In this document: piece after piece, positions 33,111-46,889 of the stretch
How positions within the stretch are numbered: the stretch's first letter is position 1
How the letters are laid out: every line of letters starts with the position of its first letter
Assembly (NCBI GenBank): GCA_019009955.1
Contig: CM032228.1
Coordinates: forward strand, 252,159,501-252,223,500
Source: Riptortus pedestris
Lineage: Eukaryota; Arthropoda; Insecta; Hemiptera; Alydidae
DNA: 64,000 nt
Direction of reading: 5' to 3'
Translations under genes and position numbers: made by a program
Notes under the pieces: generated by a model
Seen by the model: only the letters and a program-made list of their open reading frames with translations
What the model was told of the DNA's origin: nothing
The model's database searches: none

Positions 33111-33569
33111 ATAAGAAAATCCCTGAACACCCAATGAAGTAGTCCCTTTTCGTCAGTTCCCCAAGTCCAAGATATCCAGGAAAATGAGAATCAAACCTCG
33201 CAATGAAAGAAAAGTATCAGCCATAAATGTGTCTATTAGTGATTGCAAGTGAGGCTCCTGCAATAGATTCAGATTAGAGTGATAAACAGGTGGTGTTTAA
33301 CCCCGTCGATTCATATAGCTTAGAGCTTCTTCGATATTGTTCCTTTGGAGGCAAAATGCAACCCACAGAATTCAAGATTTTCTTTTTTTGCTATAGGTTT
33401 TTCCTCCTGATTGAGAAATAGTTTAATTAGACTTGGGATAAATTTAAATTAGCTTGGAGAAAGTTTAATTTTACCTCGAAACCCATTTGCAAGCAATGCT
33501 AATAAACCCTACCTGTGGTACATAACAAGTGGTGAAGAAGAAGCAAAAAACAATGTGGGGAAAAAAATA
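33111..33569. other. no gene seen
   Basis: Nothing recognised. Confidence 0.35.
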
Positions 33570-33972
33570 TCTGTCACGCAGGGACTGCATTAACTAAGCA
33601 GATTTCCCACTGCATCACGTATTTGCATTTACCTCAAAACGTAACATTGCAATGAGAACAATATTTGGTATTTAGGCTTTGAATAACGTTCTCCATTATA
33701 TAACAGATTATTGTTAATATGACATGAGTAGGAGTGGGGGTTTAACGAAGGTGGAAAACTAAAAAAAAATGCAAATATCTTGGTTAAAAATCAAGATAGT
33801 GAAAAATCATACATAACAACATTTATGGAACATTACATTTGCAATAAGATTGGTTCTATACAATTTTTCAATCAGAAGCATAATAACGGAGATATTAACA
33901 ATTTTCGAAATTTCCACCTCTAAACTCCCCGCTCCCACTTCAGCCACGAAATGCCCCTTAAGGGAAATCTGC
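33570..33972 (+). mobile_element. HINE-like element, deleted near 3' end
   Basis: TCTGTCACGCAGGGACTGCA and AAGCAGATTTCCCACTGC at the left, interior with GACATGAGTAGGAGTGGGGG, and CTTAAGGGAAATCTGCCA at the right. The TA tract and the following 150 bp are missing. Confidence 0.8.
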
Positions 33973-34374
33973 CAAAATGATCTTACATGAATATTTTGTA
34001 TTTTCAATAGACACTGAAAAATTTGGAATTTCAATTAAAAGGGGAGATGCTCAACTGGACAATCCTGAATTTGAACTTTTATACTTTTTAATTTATAAGA
34101 GATATGTAAGACACATATGGACTAATATCATGTTCAAACTAGTCCATATGAGTCCAAGCAGTCTCAAAACAAATAATTCTGTTAAAATCTGAAAACTAAT
34201 TTTTTTTTTTTTTTTAGTGGGACTAAAATGCTTTTTTTACCGAGCACTAGTCAGTAAGAATAGTAAATGTGGATGTTTACATTGACATTTAAATAAGAAA
34301 GAAACATTAAAACAGACAACAAATCTATCAGCCAACCTGTTTTTTGTACATTCATGACTTACTTGAACTGTTTA
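33973..34374. other. no gene seen
   Basis: Contains a poly-T tract of about 18 nt near 34200. Otherwise unrecognised. Confidence 0.35.
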
Positions 34375-34562
34375 ATGTTATTTTTTAATGTCCACTTTGT
34401 GCTGCTGGGGCTAACCACACTATTCTAGCCACGATGAAATTAAGGATGTTATTTATTAGGCTCATCACTATGAATTCCTACTTCCCAGATGGGAAGCAAA
34501 CCCATGACCCTTTAGTTTACTAAGACTTAACGCCTTTACTCACATGGCCAACTTGAGCTCTC
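34375..34562 (-). mobile_element. diverged tRNA-derived SINE
   Basis: Minus orientation: TTAATGTCCACTTTGTGC, TTCTAGCCACGATG, ATGAATTCCTACTTCCCAG, CACATGGCCAACTTGAGC. Confidence 0.65.
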
Positions 34563-34884
34563 GGTTTAATGATAAATCATACACATATTTGACAACAGCA
34601 TTCTAATGAATTGTTTTATATTGATGAATGACATTGGTCAGGTGTTCGAAGCCAAGTATTGTTCCCTATATTAGCCTATAACTCTTAAAGGAAAGTGTTT
34701 TATGCAAAAAACCATAATATCAAGTTTGTTAGCAGGGGAAATGAAGAATGAGAAGGGGAATTATGAGTTACATCAAAACAAGTGACATCACCAATCTTGC
34801 TAATTTAATTTCTTGTATTTGTTTTTCTATGCATTTTCCCTCTAACTCAATTATTAACCAAGATATTTATTTGCATTTTTCTGG

Positions 34885-35695
34885 TTTGAAAAATTTCTTC
34901 AAACGCCCATTGATTCCCCTACCTAGAGATGAATGTAAATAAGGTCTGTTCAAATTTGTATTTGCTCTAGTGTTCACAATTTTGGTATGATCGTTATCGA
35001 TCTCAGTAGTTTAGCATTTCATGTAAAACCAAAGATCACTTTCAGTAATGGCTGAAATTAGTCTGGAGGGGGGGAGGCTAGAGGGATAAGACAATCAAAA
35101 ATTCAACATCTCCGCTACTCTGTGTCATATAGAAAAATTATATATATAGCCAATATAGTTTTAAATTTAATTTTCTATAAATGTTGTTCTACACACTTTT
35201 TTTGTTTCTAGAATTTTAACCCTAATTTTTAAAATTCCCAATGTTCAGTAAATGCCCACTTTTAGGCATAGCACTTTACCAATAACATTCATAAAACGTC
35301 TTATTCCAAACTCATATACCAAATATTGTTTTTAACCGATATATACGAGATGAGATGCGAGAAAAATAGATTGTGTGATGTCGTCACCGATTAATATTTT
35401 ATTGCTGGACCCAAAAATGTTTATTTGATCTGTACTATATTCAATATTTATTGGTTTCATTCAACTCTAATTAAACCCCTACTTCTTTTCATCGGCTTTC
35501 TACTTAGAGATAGAAAATATATGTTTAGGTGAGATCACTAATGTGTCATACCAACAAGTGGGAAATCTGCTTGGTTTACACAGCCCTGTGTGGCTGACTT
35601 TATGTTTCCTTAATTCAGTAAACTTCCATTTCTACTCACCTCACATTAATCGTAAACAAATATATCACAAAGTGGACAAGCTTAAATAGGATGTA
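34885..35695 (-). mobile_element. HINE-like element plus a trailing interior piece
   Basis: 34885-35603 runs from AAATTTCTTCAAACGCCCAT to GGGAAATCTGCTTGGTTTAC and a degraded hairpin. It is followed at about 35615-35695 by another interior piece (CAGTAAACTTCCATTTCTAC), the same arrangement as at 2318-2390. Confidence 0.7.
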
Positions 35696-35744
35696 TTATT
35701 TATCATCCAGCACAGCCTGTTCAGTCAAGGAATGAAATACGCCA

Positions 35745-36720
35745 TATTAGATGTGAAATGAAATGAAGTGACATGTGTTTATTTCCATTAAATATTATCA
35801 TAACATAATAGGATACATCATTTGTTTTTCTATAAACAATTTTCTAATATTATGTCAATTAAATTCTTTACAAATTATTGAAATTACATTTACACTTGTA
35901 TCATTGATTCGTTAAAAAATTGGGTTAAATAGCATAAAATTCATCAATTTAAATAATTATATACAATGAATTAGTTTCATTATCAGTCTTAATACAACTC
36001 TAAATATGTACAATTCTTTTACAACTCTAAAACATTCATTATTTTATTCGTTGGCATGCAAATTTATTAAAGGATAACAAGCTTTATAAATGATGAGCAA
36101 CTGCCCCCAGCTTATAGAGACAATGTACCGGATCAAAAATTATTTTAGACCGATATTTATGACAAATATGTAGTAATTTCATTTAATAATTGAACACTTA
36201 TGAAAGTATTTGTTTTGTGTATAAAAACATGTGTCATTCATGGAGTTCTGTAGTTTATTTTTAAGAGTATTTTTTAATAGATTTGATACATACGGGCGGA
36301 GAGTTAAAGAGTTTTACTTCTGAAAATGATACGCTTTTCTCGAAATATTTATGTTAATGGTTGGGGGCTTGAAGCATATTCTTGTATCTTGTTTTATGAT
36401 TATGTGTTATGCTACTTTTGTAAAACAAGTTCATGTTTTGTTTCACAAACAATATAGTTTGGTACATATATATTGAGAGAAAAGTCATTATTTTTGACTC
36501 CTTAAAAAGTAGACAACAGGAGTCTCTGGACTTTCTGTTGTATATAAACCTTATTGCTCTCTTTTGCAATTTAATTATTAAAATATGATTTTTGGAGTTG
36601 CCCCAATGTATAACACTATAAGTTAATCGAATAATAGAGTTTCCATTGGAAGATATTTTTAACATATTTTAATAAGAAGCAAAGCAATTTTAGCTTCTTA
36701 CTCAATTCTTCAATATGACT
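35745..36720 (-). pseudogene. non-LTR retrotransposon, 3' part
   Basis: The minus-strand frame 36665-36354 contains SVIHWGNSKNHILIIKLQKR, AIRFIYN, and SCCLLFKESKIMTFLSIYMY with QTILFVKQN. This is the stretch after the reverse transcriptase palm in insect jockey/CR1-like elements (I-WG-S, LQK-AIR, SC-LFK). Downstream (36353-35760) is an AT-rich 3' untranslated region, shared with 50305-50620 and ending near ATGTGTTTATTTCC. Confidence 0.75.
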
Positions 36721-36914
36721 GGTCCAGTCAAGGTGTTCGTCCACAGTCAGTCCTAATAACTTCAATCATGGGGATTGGTAAATCATGTAAAACCAGAACA
36801 CCATATGATAATGTTGTAATCTTGAATTACTGAAACATTGATATTGACTGGGTCATTTCTATGTCCACGACTCATAATTACTGAAGGTCTCTAAATGCAC
36901 AATCTTATAACAAT

Positions 36915-37075
36915 GTTTAAATGAATGTCAATATTCTAAGTTTATATTCTGACAGGTGGAAGTGAATTATATTTCAGATTTGAGTAAAATGGTCATTCTT
37001 CCAAGATAACAATTTATTAAAATACAGAGCGCTTTCGACACAGTGCATCATTGTCAGTATCCGAACATCCTAGAT
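36915..37075 (-). mobile_element. Penelope-like element tail
   Basis: On the minus strand it reads ACTGACAATGATGCACTGTG and TCGAAAGCGCTCTG, a pattern of the 3' region of Penelope-like elements (CTGA-GATG...CGAAAGCG). The whole block matches 42326-42475 in the opposite orientation. Confidence 0.5.
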
Positions 37076-37255
37076 GTTATTTAATGGCATTTATTGTGAT
37101 AGTGTGGTGTTTTTACTCAAACCTGCAATATAATTTTAAAATTAGGTACATTTACAATTCATAATCATTATTATTATTATTTTTACAAAAGTCATTGTCT
37201 TCTTTTATAAAACCTGATTCTTAATTATAGTTGACTAAATTTTTATTTGTTTCAG

Positions 37256-37333
37256 GGGACTTAAGGCTGGTTCTAACAATTTTTTGAAAGGAGATCAACT
37301 ACCCAACGGTGTTGATACTAAGCAGAAATACCT
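37256..37333 (+). CDS. sick: navigator exon a (first seen)
   Basis: Acceptor TTTGTTTCAG, donor CCT/GTAAGT. One base completes the previous codon, then 25 codons ([20 protein letters not shown]...) and two bases carry over. The frame joins exon b without a stop. It is short and shows no domain, so it is supported mainly by splice sites and phase. Confidence 0.6.
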
Positions 37334-40300
37334 GTAAGTTGATGCATAATAAACATTTAATTATTCTTGATGTGTGTACTTATATTTTTAATATTGATGG
37401 AATATTGTTAATTGAAACGGGATTGTTATAGAGGTTGAATTCAAACTTTAGAAAGGTTTGAGGGTCAAAATGATTTGTTAATAAAACATAGAATGATCAG
37501 AATATTTTTTTTAGTGTTAGAGGTTTTTGATTTGTTGAGGTTTTATTGTGCTTTTAATTTATAGTGCAAGATATAATTGTAAATTTGATTGCCATTTTTA
37601 GAGAGGACAGTAGGAGACCAGGAGTGAAGTGCCCGAATGAGCAGGTAGACGTGTCTGGAACGGAAGGTCACCATATCAAGGTAATGAATTACCATTAATC
37701 CAAATAGATATGAGGACATGTTTATTATTATCGAGGGCTCAATTGCTTATAAAAGGATGATCAGAAGTTCTTTTTTTCAAGTGGCTACTCAATTTCCTCA
37801 CAATGCCGAGTGGATCAGATAAAATTCTCAGCACATTTATTTGGTGATCCTAGCTCCTAAACTGCCACCTCTAGTACAGTAATTACAAGCACTCTGCATC
37901 AATTTATATCAATAAAGCTGCAGTTTCCTTAAATTCCATTGTAATGCAATGAGAATATTGCATTACATTACGACTATTAAAGGCTAGAGGTCACTTGGAG
38001 AAACCACCCAGCGGTAATCTTTGAGATACATCTATATATTTCTCTGTTTTATGCTTTCATTAACACAAGATATCTTACGTTAGTTTTGATAATTAGTTTC
38101 AGCCGGTTTTCTTTAAAAAAAGGGGCTATTGAGGTTGTTACTTGACCAAGTTTCATGAAAATGTCTTCAAGTCATTGCAAATAAGTGCCAAAAACAACAT
38201 CGGCTTGAATTTTAAAATTTCACAACTATATACATACATATAGCCCAAAATAAAGTGCAATTTTTGCAATGCCAAGAGGATATATACCATATATTCATCT
38301 AGTGCCCAATTTACTCCGCTTTAAGGATCAAATTCATGAACAATATTGTTCTTGTAGATAATGATAACTGGTTCTTTGATGTCATTATCATTTCATCCCG
38401 AGATGATCAAATACTATTTTACAAGTATATTGCCAGTGTGGTTAAATTAACGACATCATTATTAGTTTTGTTACATAAACATCATTTTTATGATCCATAT
38501 TTTTTCTATAAGTTTTCTTTTTTTAATTTTATTTATTTATTTTAAAAAGAGATGTTTTTTTTTTCTGCATTTATTTTATATAATATTATTTTTCCTGTTT
38601 TTTTACGGTTACTTTATATCATTTTATTTTTATTATTTATTCAAAAATTTGTTATTAACTACAAATTGTGTCATAGAACAACTTATATAGATTAACACAA
38701 TTATTGAAGCTAAACCCCAATTTCATGGGAATAATCCTGTAAGTAATTGTAAATAAAATCTTAAAAATCTACAGATTGTCTGTTCACTTTCTAGCAGTTG
38801 CAAATTTTGAGATATTCAAACCAAACTTCACATTTAATCTATTATCCAGAAATGAAAGATTGACTTCATTAAGAGGGCATAATCACTTTCTTGGTTTTCT
38901 TTGAAAATCAAATCAAAATATTTGGCTCTCACTGGGCTAAATACAGCCATATACAGTACAATATAAAAATAAATGATGAATGTTTTTGAAATTATCAAAT
39001 TAGATATTTTGCATTTACTTTTAGGGTCAATGGGATATATTGTGTTTTTAATAATAAGTTTTTTTAATAATAATCTTAAATGGAATGTTAAGAATTCTCT
39101 TAATTAAAAATCAATAGAATTCTATAAATACAAATTCCGTGAAGAGTTTGGCGATGGTCAATTTAAGGTTGAGGTTCTATGGTTCGGATCAAAAGGAACA
39201 AATCTGAAAAAGACTACAGAGTTTTTGAAAGAAGTTAGTATTGAAGACAAAGACTGGCTGCTCCTGATTCAATTCATTATTTTGGATTCGTTAGGAATAA
39301 TCAATCATCTCATTTACATATAGTTTTAAATTATTATTAATTTTTCTTTTTTATCTATTTATTTGTAGATATTGTTTTATTTTATTTATCTTTTTTGTTT
39401 TCTTTTTAATTCTTATTATATATTTTTTTGTTTAATTTTGTTGCAAACTTACTACTTTTATTCTAACTCAACTTTTATTTTATTTACATGTACTTCTTCT
39501 ATTTTAACGTCATGTGCTTGATGATTTAGCTGCGTAGTCAGCAACTCTATCGGTCAGCAGGCACACTTAATTCTTATATAAAGTGTTTTTCCCTCTTCTT
39601 CTTTCTCTGCTCGATGTCCTTATCTGAAATGTAACTTTGTAAATTGTGAATGCGTTCCTTTTTTAACGTACAACGGAAATATATCAATTCCATTTAAATC
39701 ACTATTTGTAAAGCAAAGTTGGAAAAATGTAGTTTGTCCAAAGAGCTGTTTGTTGTTCTGGAGGCTCTAATAATTCTCCAGGGAGTTGGCTGGAAAATCA
39801 ATAGCTCCATTCATTAATTGAAAAGATGAATAACAAATCAGCTTCCTTCCCTCAGTGTTTAGAGTTCTCTCTTCAAATAATACAATTCCTTCCCATTCAG
39901 TTTTAGCTCATTCATTAAGTTTTATTATATTCTCCCTCATTAAAATTGCATTATTTTGCATTTTATTTAAGAATGGTACTTGTTTATCATTGCTGAACCA
40001 CAGAAAATTTAATGAACTTTTCTTTTGTGTTTTTAATACCAAAACCAACTTTATTCATTTTGTGATACTTAAAAATCGGTTTAACTTTCCGTTTAAAGAC
40101 TCCTTTATCAAAACTCATCATTGTTGAATAAAGAAATAATAATAATGATGAATTATGATGTAAGTGGTTCCATTAAGCAATGTCCAGTTTGAAATAGATC
40201 ATTGCACTTATCTTCATTCACATTTTTACATAATTATATGATGTAGGCTCTAAATTTCTTCCTCAAACACATATTAAATTAAATAAACAAATTGTTTAGT

Positions 40301-43300
40301 TGGATTTCATTTCATTTAAAAATGATAAAGCATATCTTCGTTCCAATGCATCAGTTAGATTACTGTCATAGAACGTACTTTACAAATCTTTTTAGGATAA
40401 AGAAAACAGGGGAGCTCAGGTTAGACATTTGAGTTAAAGCATTTGGCCTTAAACTCACATGCTAAGCCTATAGTAGCGAGTTTGATTTCCGCTTGGATAA
40501 TAGAAATTAATTTAGTTACAAACTCATCAAATAAAATCCTTAGTCCCACCCTGGCTAGAAAAAGGTGGTAATCTGCAGATGTCTTGCCCCAATTAGCCAT
40601 AGTAGCAAAAAGTGGACGTTAATAAATAAAATAGGTCCTATACAATTCATATTTCTATGAAAATTAATGATCAAGTTTGTTAACAATTGAAATCAGACCA
40701 GTGGGAGGGGGCATTTAGAGGTGGGAATTTCAAAAATACGAAATATCTCTTTTATTATTGACTAATCTTATTGCTTGAATTTAAGTTTCTATGAATGCTA
40801 TTAGTCTAGTTGCACTTAGATTATCTGTCACCTACAGGATCATAGGATGGTCGGAACACTAATAACGTTGGATAATCAAGGGAGAATGAATTAAGCCATT
40901 TATTTATATTTAAATGATGCATTAACACAAAGAATACAAACATATGTTTTAAGTTGTATAGTAAGTAAAGAATGAAACATGTTTAGGCCATGTTAAAACT
41001 ACTTAATGTATTTTTGTTTCAATTTCTTAAACCATGACTTGACTGATGCATGACACCAATTCTTGGCCCACATAACGTTCACGGCTGTTGCTGTTGATTG
41101 TTGTTCAACATACTCTGCATTTCCAGTTGCACGTTTAGGCAGGTACCCCTGTGATTATTCAGCTCAATGTGAAGGAGTTCCAGTTTCTGAATTATTTTGT
41201 GGTCATGTTTAATAACCAATAGAGCTACCTCGTGTGGGACATTTTCTTTTTTGAAATGCTTGAAGAAAGTTGAAATAATTTGAAATCCTATTTAATAATA
41301 ATATAATATTTAATAATAATTTTAAATCCTATTTAAATTAATTAAAATATCCAATTAATATGCCCGGCTAGTCAGGGATATACAAAATTGTCTGTGGGGC
41401 TTTTTACATAGGTAGAACGTCCAAAACACTACAGAAAAGGTGCCAGGAGCATTTATCTAGAATGGATTCAATTTTCCTCCAACAAGGTCGATTTTTAAGA
41501 CTGATAGAATCAAATTTTATTTAAGTTAGAACATTTCAAATGTAAATATTAGCCTTAAGCATTTTTTTTGTTTTGTGTGTTAGCACCCGATGATGGCACG
41601 TTAATGCCAAAAACCCTTATGCTTTAATAAAGAAATTGGTGACAAGATGTACAGTTATTAAGACCTACTTCCCACATTTGCTCTCTCACATCCAACAACA
41701 TACAAATTTATTAACTTTATACATATAATAAACATAGTCTTATTAATGTTTATTTTTTGTTTCAGCAAAGTCGCATCCTAAACAGTAGTGGTGGGGGTAG
41801 CGGGCGAGGTGAGGGCCCGCCCTCTCCTGCCCAACCCCACACTGTAGTCTACAGGGTAGTTGGCTCCCGTCACATCAAGAAAGCTGATAGCAGCCAACAA
41901 ACAGAAACTAGTGCCTTCAGGTAAAGCGCTTCAAATATAATCATATTCTAATTCTTAACTAGCTGTATATATTAACTTTTAGTCCAAAAATAAAGATGAA
42001 TTTAGTGCCACTTCTTAAAGATATCCATAATAATCTCTTTGCTATTGACAACAAAAAAACAGTAAAATATAATGATTATTACTTGGATAAAATGTCACTC
42101 GGGACAATTAGGAAATGACACTATTGTCATAATGGAAAACCAACATCAAGAGAGTATATTACCTATTATTTACATTACATTTATTGAATGGGCAATAAAA
42201 TGAAATTTGAGAAGCGAATCATGAGAAAAGGAACAGCAATGACATACACATGCAATACACATTAACCATTCTACGCAGACTGAAAATGAGTCTAGCTCCA
42301 AGAGCCGTCAGGTCAACATCGAAAACCTTCGGGCACTGACGATGATACACAGCATCGAAAGCGCTTTGCCGTTACAATAAATTATTATAGTGGAAGCATA
42401 GCCAACAATTTTTTCATCCTAAATACATTAGAAGTCACTTCCACCTGCTAGAATACCAACTCAGAATGTTTCATTTCTGTTATGTACATTGTTTAAGGTG
42501 TTTCCTTCCCATAATAATTCCCAATTAAGTTAGAATTTTCTTTTTAATTTCTTTTGTGGAGGCAAAGAAGGTAGTCTTACTTAGAAAAGTAGTCATTTTG
42601 CTGACATGCTTGGCAACAATGTCAGGTTTCTTATTTGATGGTATCCCACAATGGGAGGAGACACAAATAAAAGCTGTGAAAAAAACATTCAATTTATAAC
42701 TTCATTCCCGTCGGGGCTATAGGAATCTATTTAGTGACAAACACATTAAATAAAATCCTTAGTCCTACCCTGGCTAGAAATGGGTGGTATCCTGTAGATA
42801 ACTCATCCCAATTAGCCATAGTAGCAAAAAGTGGTCTTTGATAAATAATAATAATAATAAGTATGTTGAAATAAATAGAAGAAGGAACTTATGATGAGGT
42901 ACTATTATGATCTCAAATAAAACAGATAAATATCGATACAGTGTAGAACAAATATTTATTTTCAAGTCGAGAACATAAAATCTTAAATGATGATGTCATC
43001 AGACAACGCATTTGCTAGTAACTCACGTAGTAAATAATTGTTGAAAACAATATTTGGTATTTAAGCTTCAAATAAAGTGGTATATTATATAACAAAGTAT
43101 AGTTTATGTGACATGAGTAGGAGTGGGAGTTTACTGAATGCTGAAAACTAAAAAATCCAAATATCTCAGTTAATATTGAAAATAGAGAATAAATCTATAT
43201 AACAGTATTTGTAGTAAATTTAATTTACAATAAGATTGATTCTATACAATTTTTGGATCCGACTTATAATTACTGAGATATTTGAAACTTTCAAAATTCG

Positions 43301-44172
43301 CCCTCTTAAACCCTTCAACCATTCTGATTTCAGTCATTAGCGAACTTGAGCTTTAGTTTTGCATGAAACACTTATATTAAATATCTTCTAATGTTTAATG
43401 TATTCCTATAATTGTTTCCTTGTTGTTGCAGGCAAGTGTGCCCTAGTAGTCAGTGGAAGAGTAGCAGCCTCCCTAGGGGGGATAGTAGAACTGATTTGGA
43501 TGGCAGAGGACGGGAGGTAGACTGCAGAGGAAGGGACAAGCGGAGTCAGCAATCCTCCAATGGCCTTCAGAGGAAGCAAGACAAGAAGAGGAGCACATCT
43601 GGTACTAACAACTCTCTAACTCTTTGTTTCGTATTTCACTTATTCTTTCAAAGTGTAATTATTAATCTAATTATAGTTTAAAACAATAACTACCAGATAT
43701 ATTTGAAGATACGACTAGGGTGCTCTTCAAAAAAAGGAAAGTCCGTCACGCAGGGGCTGCGTAAACTAAGCAGATTTCCCACATGAAGTTTTACAATAGA
43801 GAAATTATACGAGAGCTGAGCAGTTAATGAAATGGCCGAACTAGCTTTTGGCGGGAAAGTCACTTCGTCCGTAGTCGCCCAGATTTCATAAAAATGCAAA
43901 TATCTCGGTTAATATTCAAAATAGAGAATATATGTATATAAGAATATTTATAGTAAATGTAATTTTCAATAAGATTGATTCCGTACAATTTTTCGATCCG
44001 ACGTATAGTAACGGAAAAATTTCAAATTTTCGAAACTCCTCCTCTCTAAACACCCCTCCCACTGGTCCGATTTCGTCCGTTAACGAACTTGATCTTTCTT
44101 TTTACATAAAACGACTAAATATCGAGTTTGGTAACAATTTAACAAAAATTGTGACCGATAGAGCGGTAACAG

Positions 44173-44214
<42 letters not shown>

Positions 44215-46858
44215 TTTTGAACGGACCTCATTTTCGTCATCTACTAGGTAGGATCGACGGACATTTGAAGAAAAATTTCGAAAACTCTGTCGTGAGTACA
44301 ACCTCAATAGCTGATTTCCCTTAAGGGAAATCTGCTAAAATGAACTAAAGAAGAAAAGCGTTGAAGTAGATAAATGTGATGCGTGGAAAACATTTCATGC
44401 AGAAGACTCAACAAGATGAGCTCATTTTTCGTAACAACAAAAAAGACTCAGCTATTGTTAGTAGTGAGTCAAATAATTATTGTGGCTTTTTTAAAAAAAC
44501 ACATTGAAAACCTTGCTCTGCTATCACTTGTAATGATCTGACTGCAGCAATAGGCAGTGGAAGTTGTAATAATAAAAATTCCCACAACCAAATCACTTTC
44601 ACTGTTTTATATTTTAGATGCTTCCTGTCGGGAGGTTTCTTATTATTGTTTGCATTCATTCACTTGATATTGGTGTTATGTTACCAGTATGTAGATTTAT
44701 GTATTGTTGGACTTCACGAGGGAAACCTTAGTTTATGCAGGACCTTATTCTATTTGTGAGGGGTAGAGTGATGAATTTAGCATTATAAATTTGAAAGTGT
44801 TATTGAGTTTAAATCTGTTTGCTGCAGGGTCTAAAGAAGAGCTGGAGGGCGAGTATTGCAATGGAGAGAGAGCAGGTAAGGGGAGCAGTAGTGGAGGTAG
44901 TAGCAGTAGCAGCAGTAGTGGCGGCAAGAGCAAGGCTCGGAGTGTACCACCTACCTTCGGCTATGTCAAGAGGACCATCAATGGATCTAGCAAGGACTCG
45001 AGGACTGCCCAAGTTGCTGGTGTACCCAGGACAAAGGTATTAGCTCTCCCTATATCTATTTTAGATCAATAATCTATTCCACCATTTTTAGAGGTTTTCC
45101 TTAACCGTGGATTGCCAATGTGGAATAACAGAAGTCAGTCGCCCATACCTCCAGCTGAAAACCTCTCGAACTATTCTTCAGTCAGTGTCCTGTCAACCTC
45201 AGAAGAAACTGGACAGTTAACTTCGTTTTTGAAAGAATGCCAAGGATTTCAATAAAACCTGCTACGTAAAAATGACACTATTAGTTGTGGTTCATTTGTC
45301 TCATGCTTAGCATAATAGCTATTGCAACTATATCCTTCAAATTGACGTATTTAATTATCGAGAGTTTTCAACATCTCAGGTAAGAAAAAACGCCTCGTTC
45401 CTTCACTATTCTTTATTCGTTGTGACAGAGCGCTTTCAGAGCATACGCTCCATCATCAGTGCCCTGCTGGCAAAGAAATACCATCAAAACGTTGTACAAT
45501 ATGTCATTAAATTGAGAAATTTAGAAAATATATGTACATGTCGATGGTCAAGAGTTAAAACATACAACTTTAAATTACAACCTAAAAATTAGTGTCCCAG
45601 TGAATATTTACAGAAACAAGAAAAACTATTTTCACAGATTAAAATTAAAAATTAAAAACTTGTCAGTAGAATATATACACAATTTCAATAAATAGTTAAA
45701 ATAAATAAATGAATATTTACAGTTAAAAAGTCTAAAATAGAATAAATAGTAAAAAATGAATAGTCCAATTAAAATTAAAAAACCAAAAATGGAAAATAAA
45801 GGAACAACCACCGGAGGAGCTACAAAAAGCAATACACACAAAAAACGTAAAAGAAGAAAAATTGAAAGTTTTCAACATGTTTCTTATATCAGTAGCTTTC
45901 GATTTACTTTCTTGAATAGTTTGATTCAGTATTTCGACTTGCTTAGGTCCTACTTCACTCAGATGATCACATTCGTGAAGACCACCAGGATGGTCTATTA
46001 AAGTACATTCCTTACATACTGGTACATTGTGGGTCCTGCACAAGTACTTGAGAGCTTCCATTTTATGCCAAGGGCATGGAACAATTTTTTCAGTCCAGTT
46101 TTCAAGTCGTCTTTTACATTTTCCGATGTCAAAGTTATGACTCTGTGTCCTTCAAAACAATGCTGAATTGATGAGCCATCACACAATTCGGGCAGAGGTA
46201 ATGGCTACAATCGTAACAACGAGCGACTGCGTTGGAGATCTTGCTCTTGCAGCTGTACAATGGACTTTGTGATCGTCAAGTGCTTCTATTACACTCCTCA
46301 CAGCAAAATTTGGGACAAGGGCAGATACATTTTTCGAGCTGAGCAAACACTTTTGCTGGCAACGGGTGCAAACTAGCTTGTCTGTAGGCTCTTGGTTCCT
46401 TTCTAGACAATACTGGCAAAATGTAACTGCAAATTTTCGTCTCAAATAGTATCTCAATAGCTGATTTCCGTTAAGGAGAATCTGCTAAAACTCTTTAATT
46501 CAGATGTTGATTGTTTGACATAGATAGAGAGCATTGTTTTTGCAATGGCATGACAATATTATTTTGACCGTGTTCAGGTGAAAGTGTCCGGAGGTACTCA
46601 GACGGAATACTCGTTGAGCCCTCAGCTGTCAGCAGGTACTAGGGAGAGATTGATGATGGCCACCCCCAAACCCAGGCACATCGATGGCTCCCTCTCAGAC
46701 TCCAACTATGCAGAAATATCGAGCCCTTACAGTGCTTGGCTTCGGCATAGCGGTGCCTACACTGCTTCCTTACCAGCCAGGACCACTCCAGGTAATTAGA
46801 ATAATTATACTTTTTTAGCAGATTTCCCTTGAGGGAAAGTATGTGTGTTTGTATGTTG

Positions 46859-46889
<31 letters not shown>

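Noticed and set aside
43412..43681. 89-codon plus-strand frame as a separate gene
   Set aside because: Its first part is intron and its last part runs past the donor; only 43432-43601 is kept, as navigator exon d.
45756..46001. 81-codon Lys-rich plus-strand frame
   Set aside because: It overlaps the antisense TRIM-like fragment and AT-rich sequence, and shows no motif.
46578..46799. A small independent gene starting at an ATG near exon f
   Set aside because: The frame is bounded by a good acceptor and donor and joins both neighbouring exons in phase.
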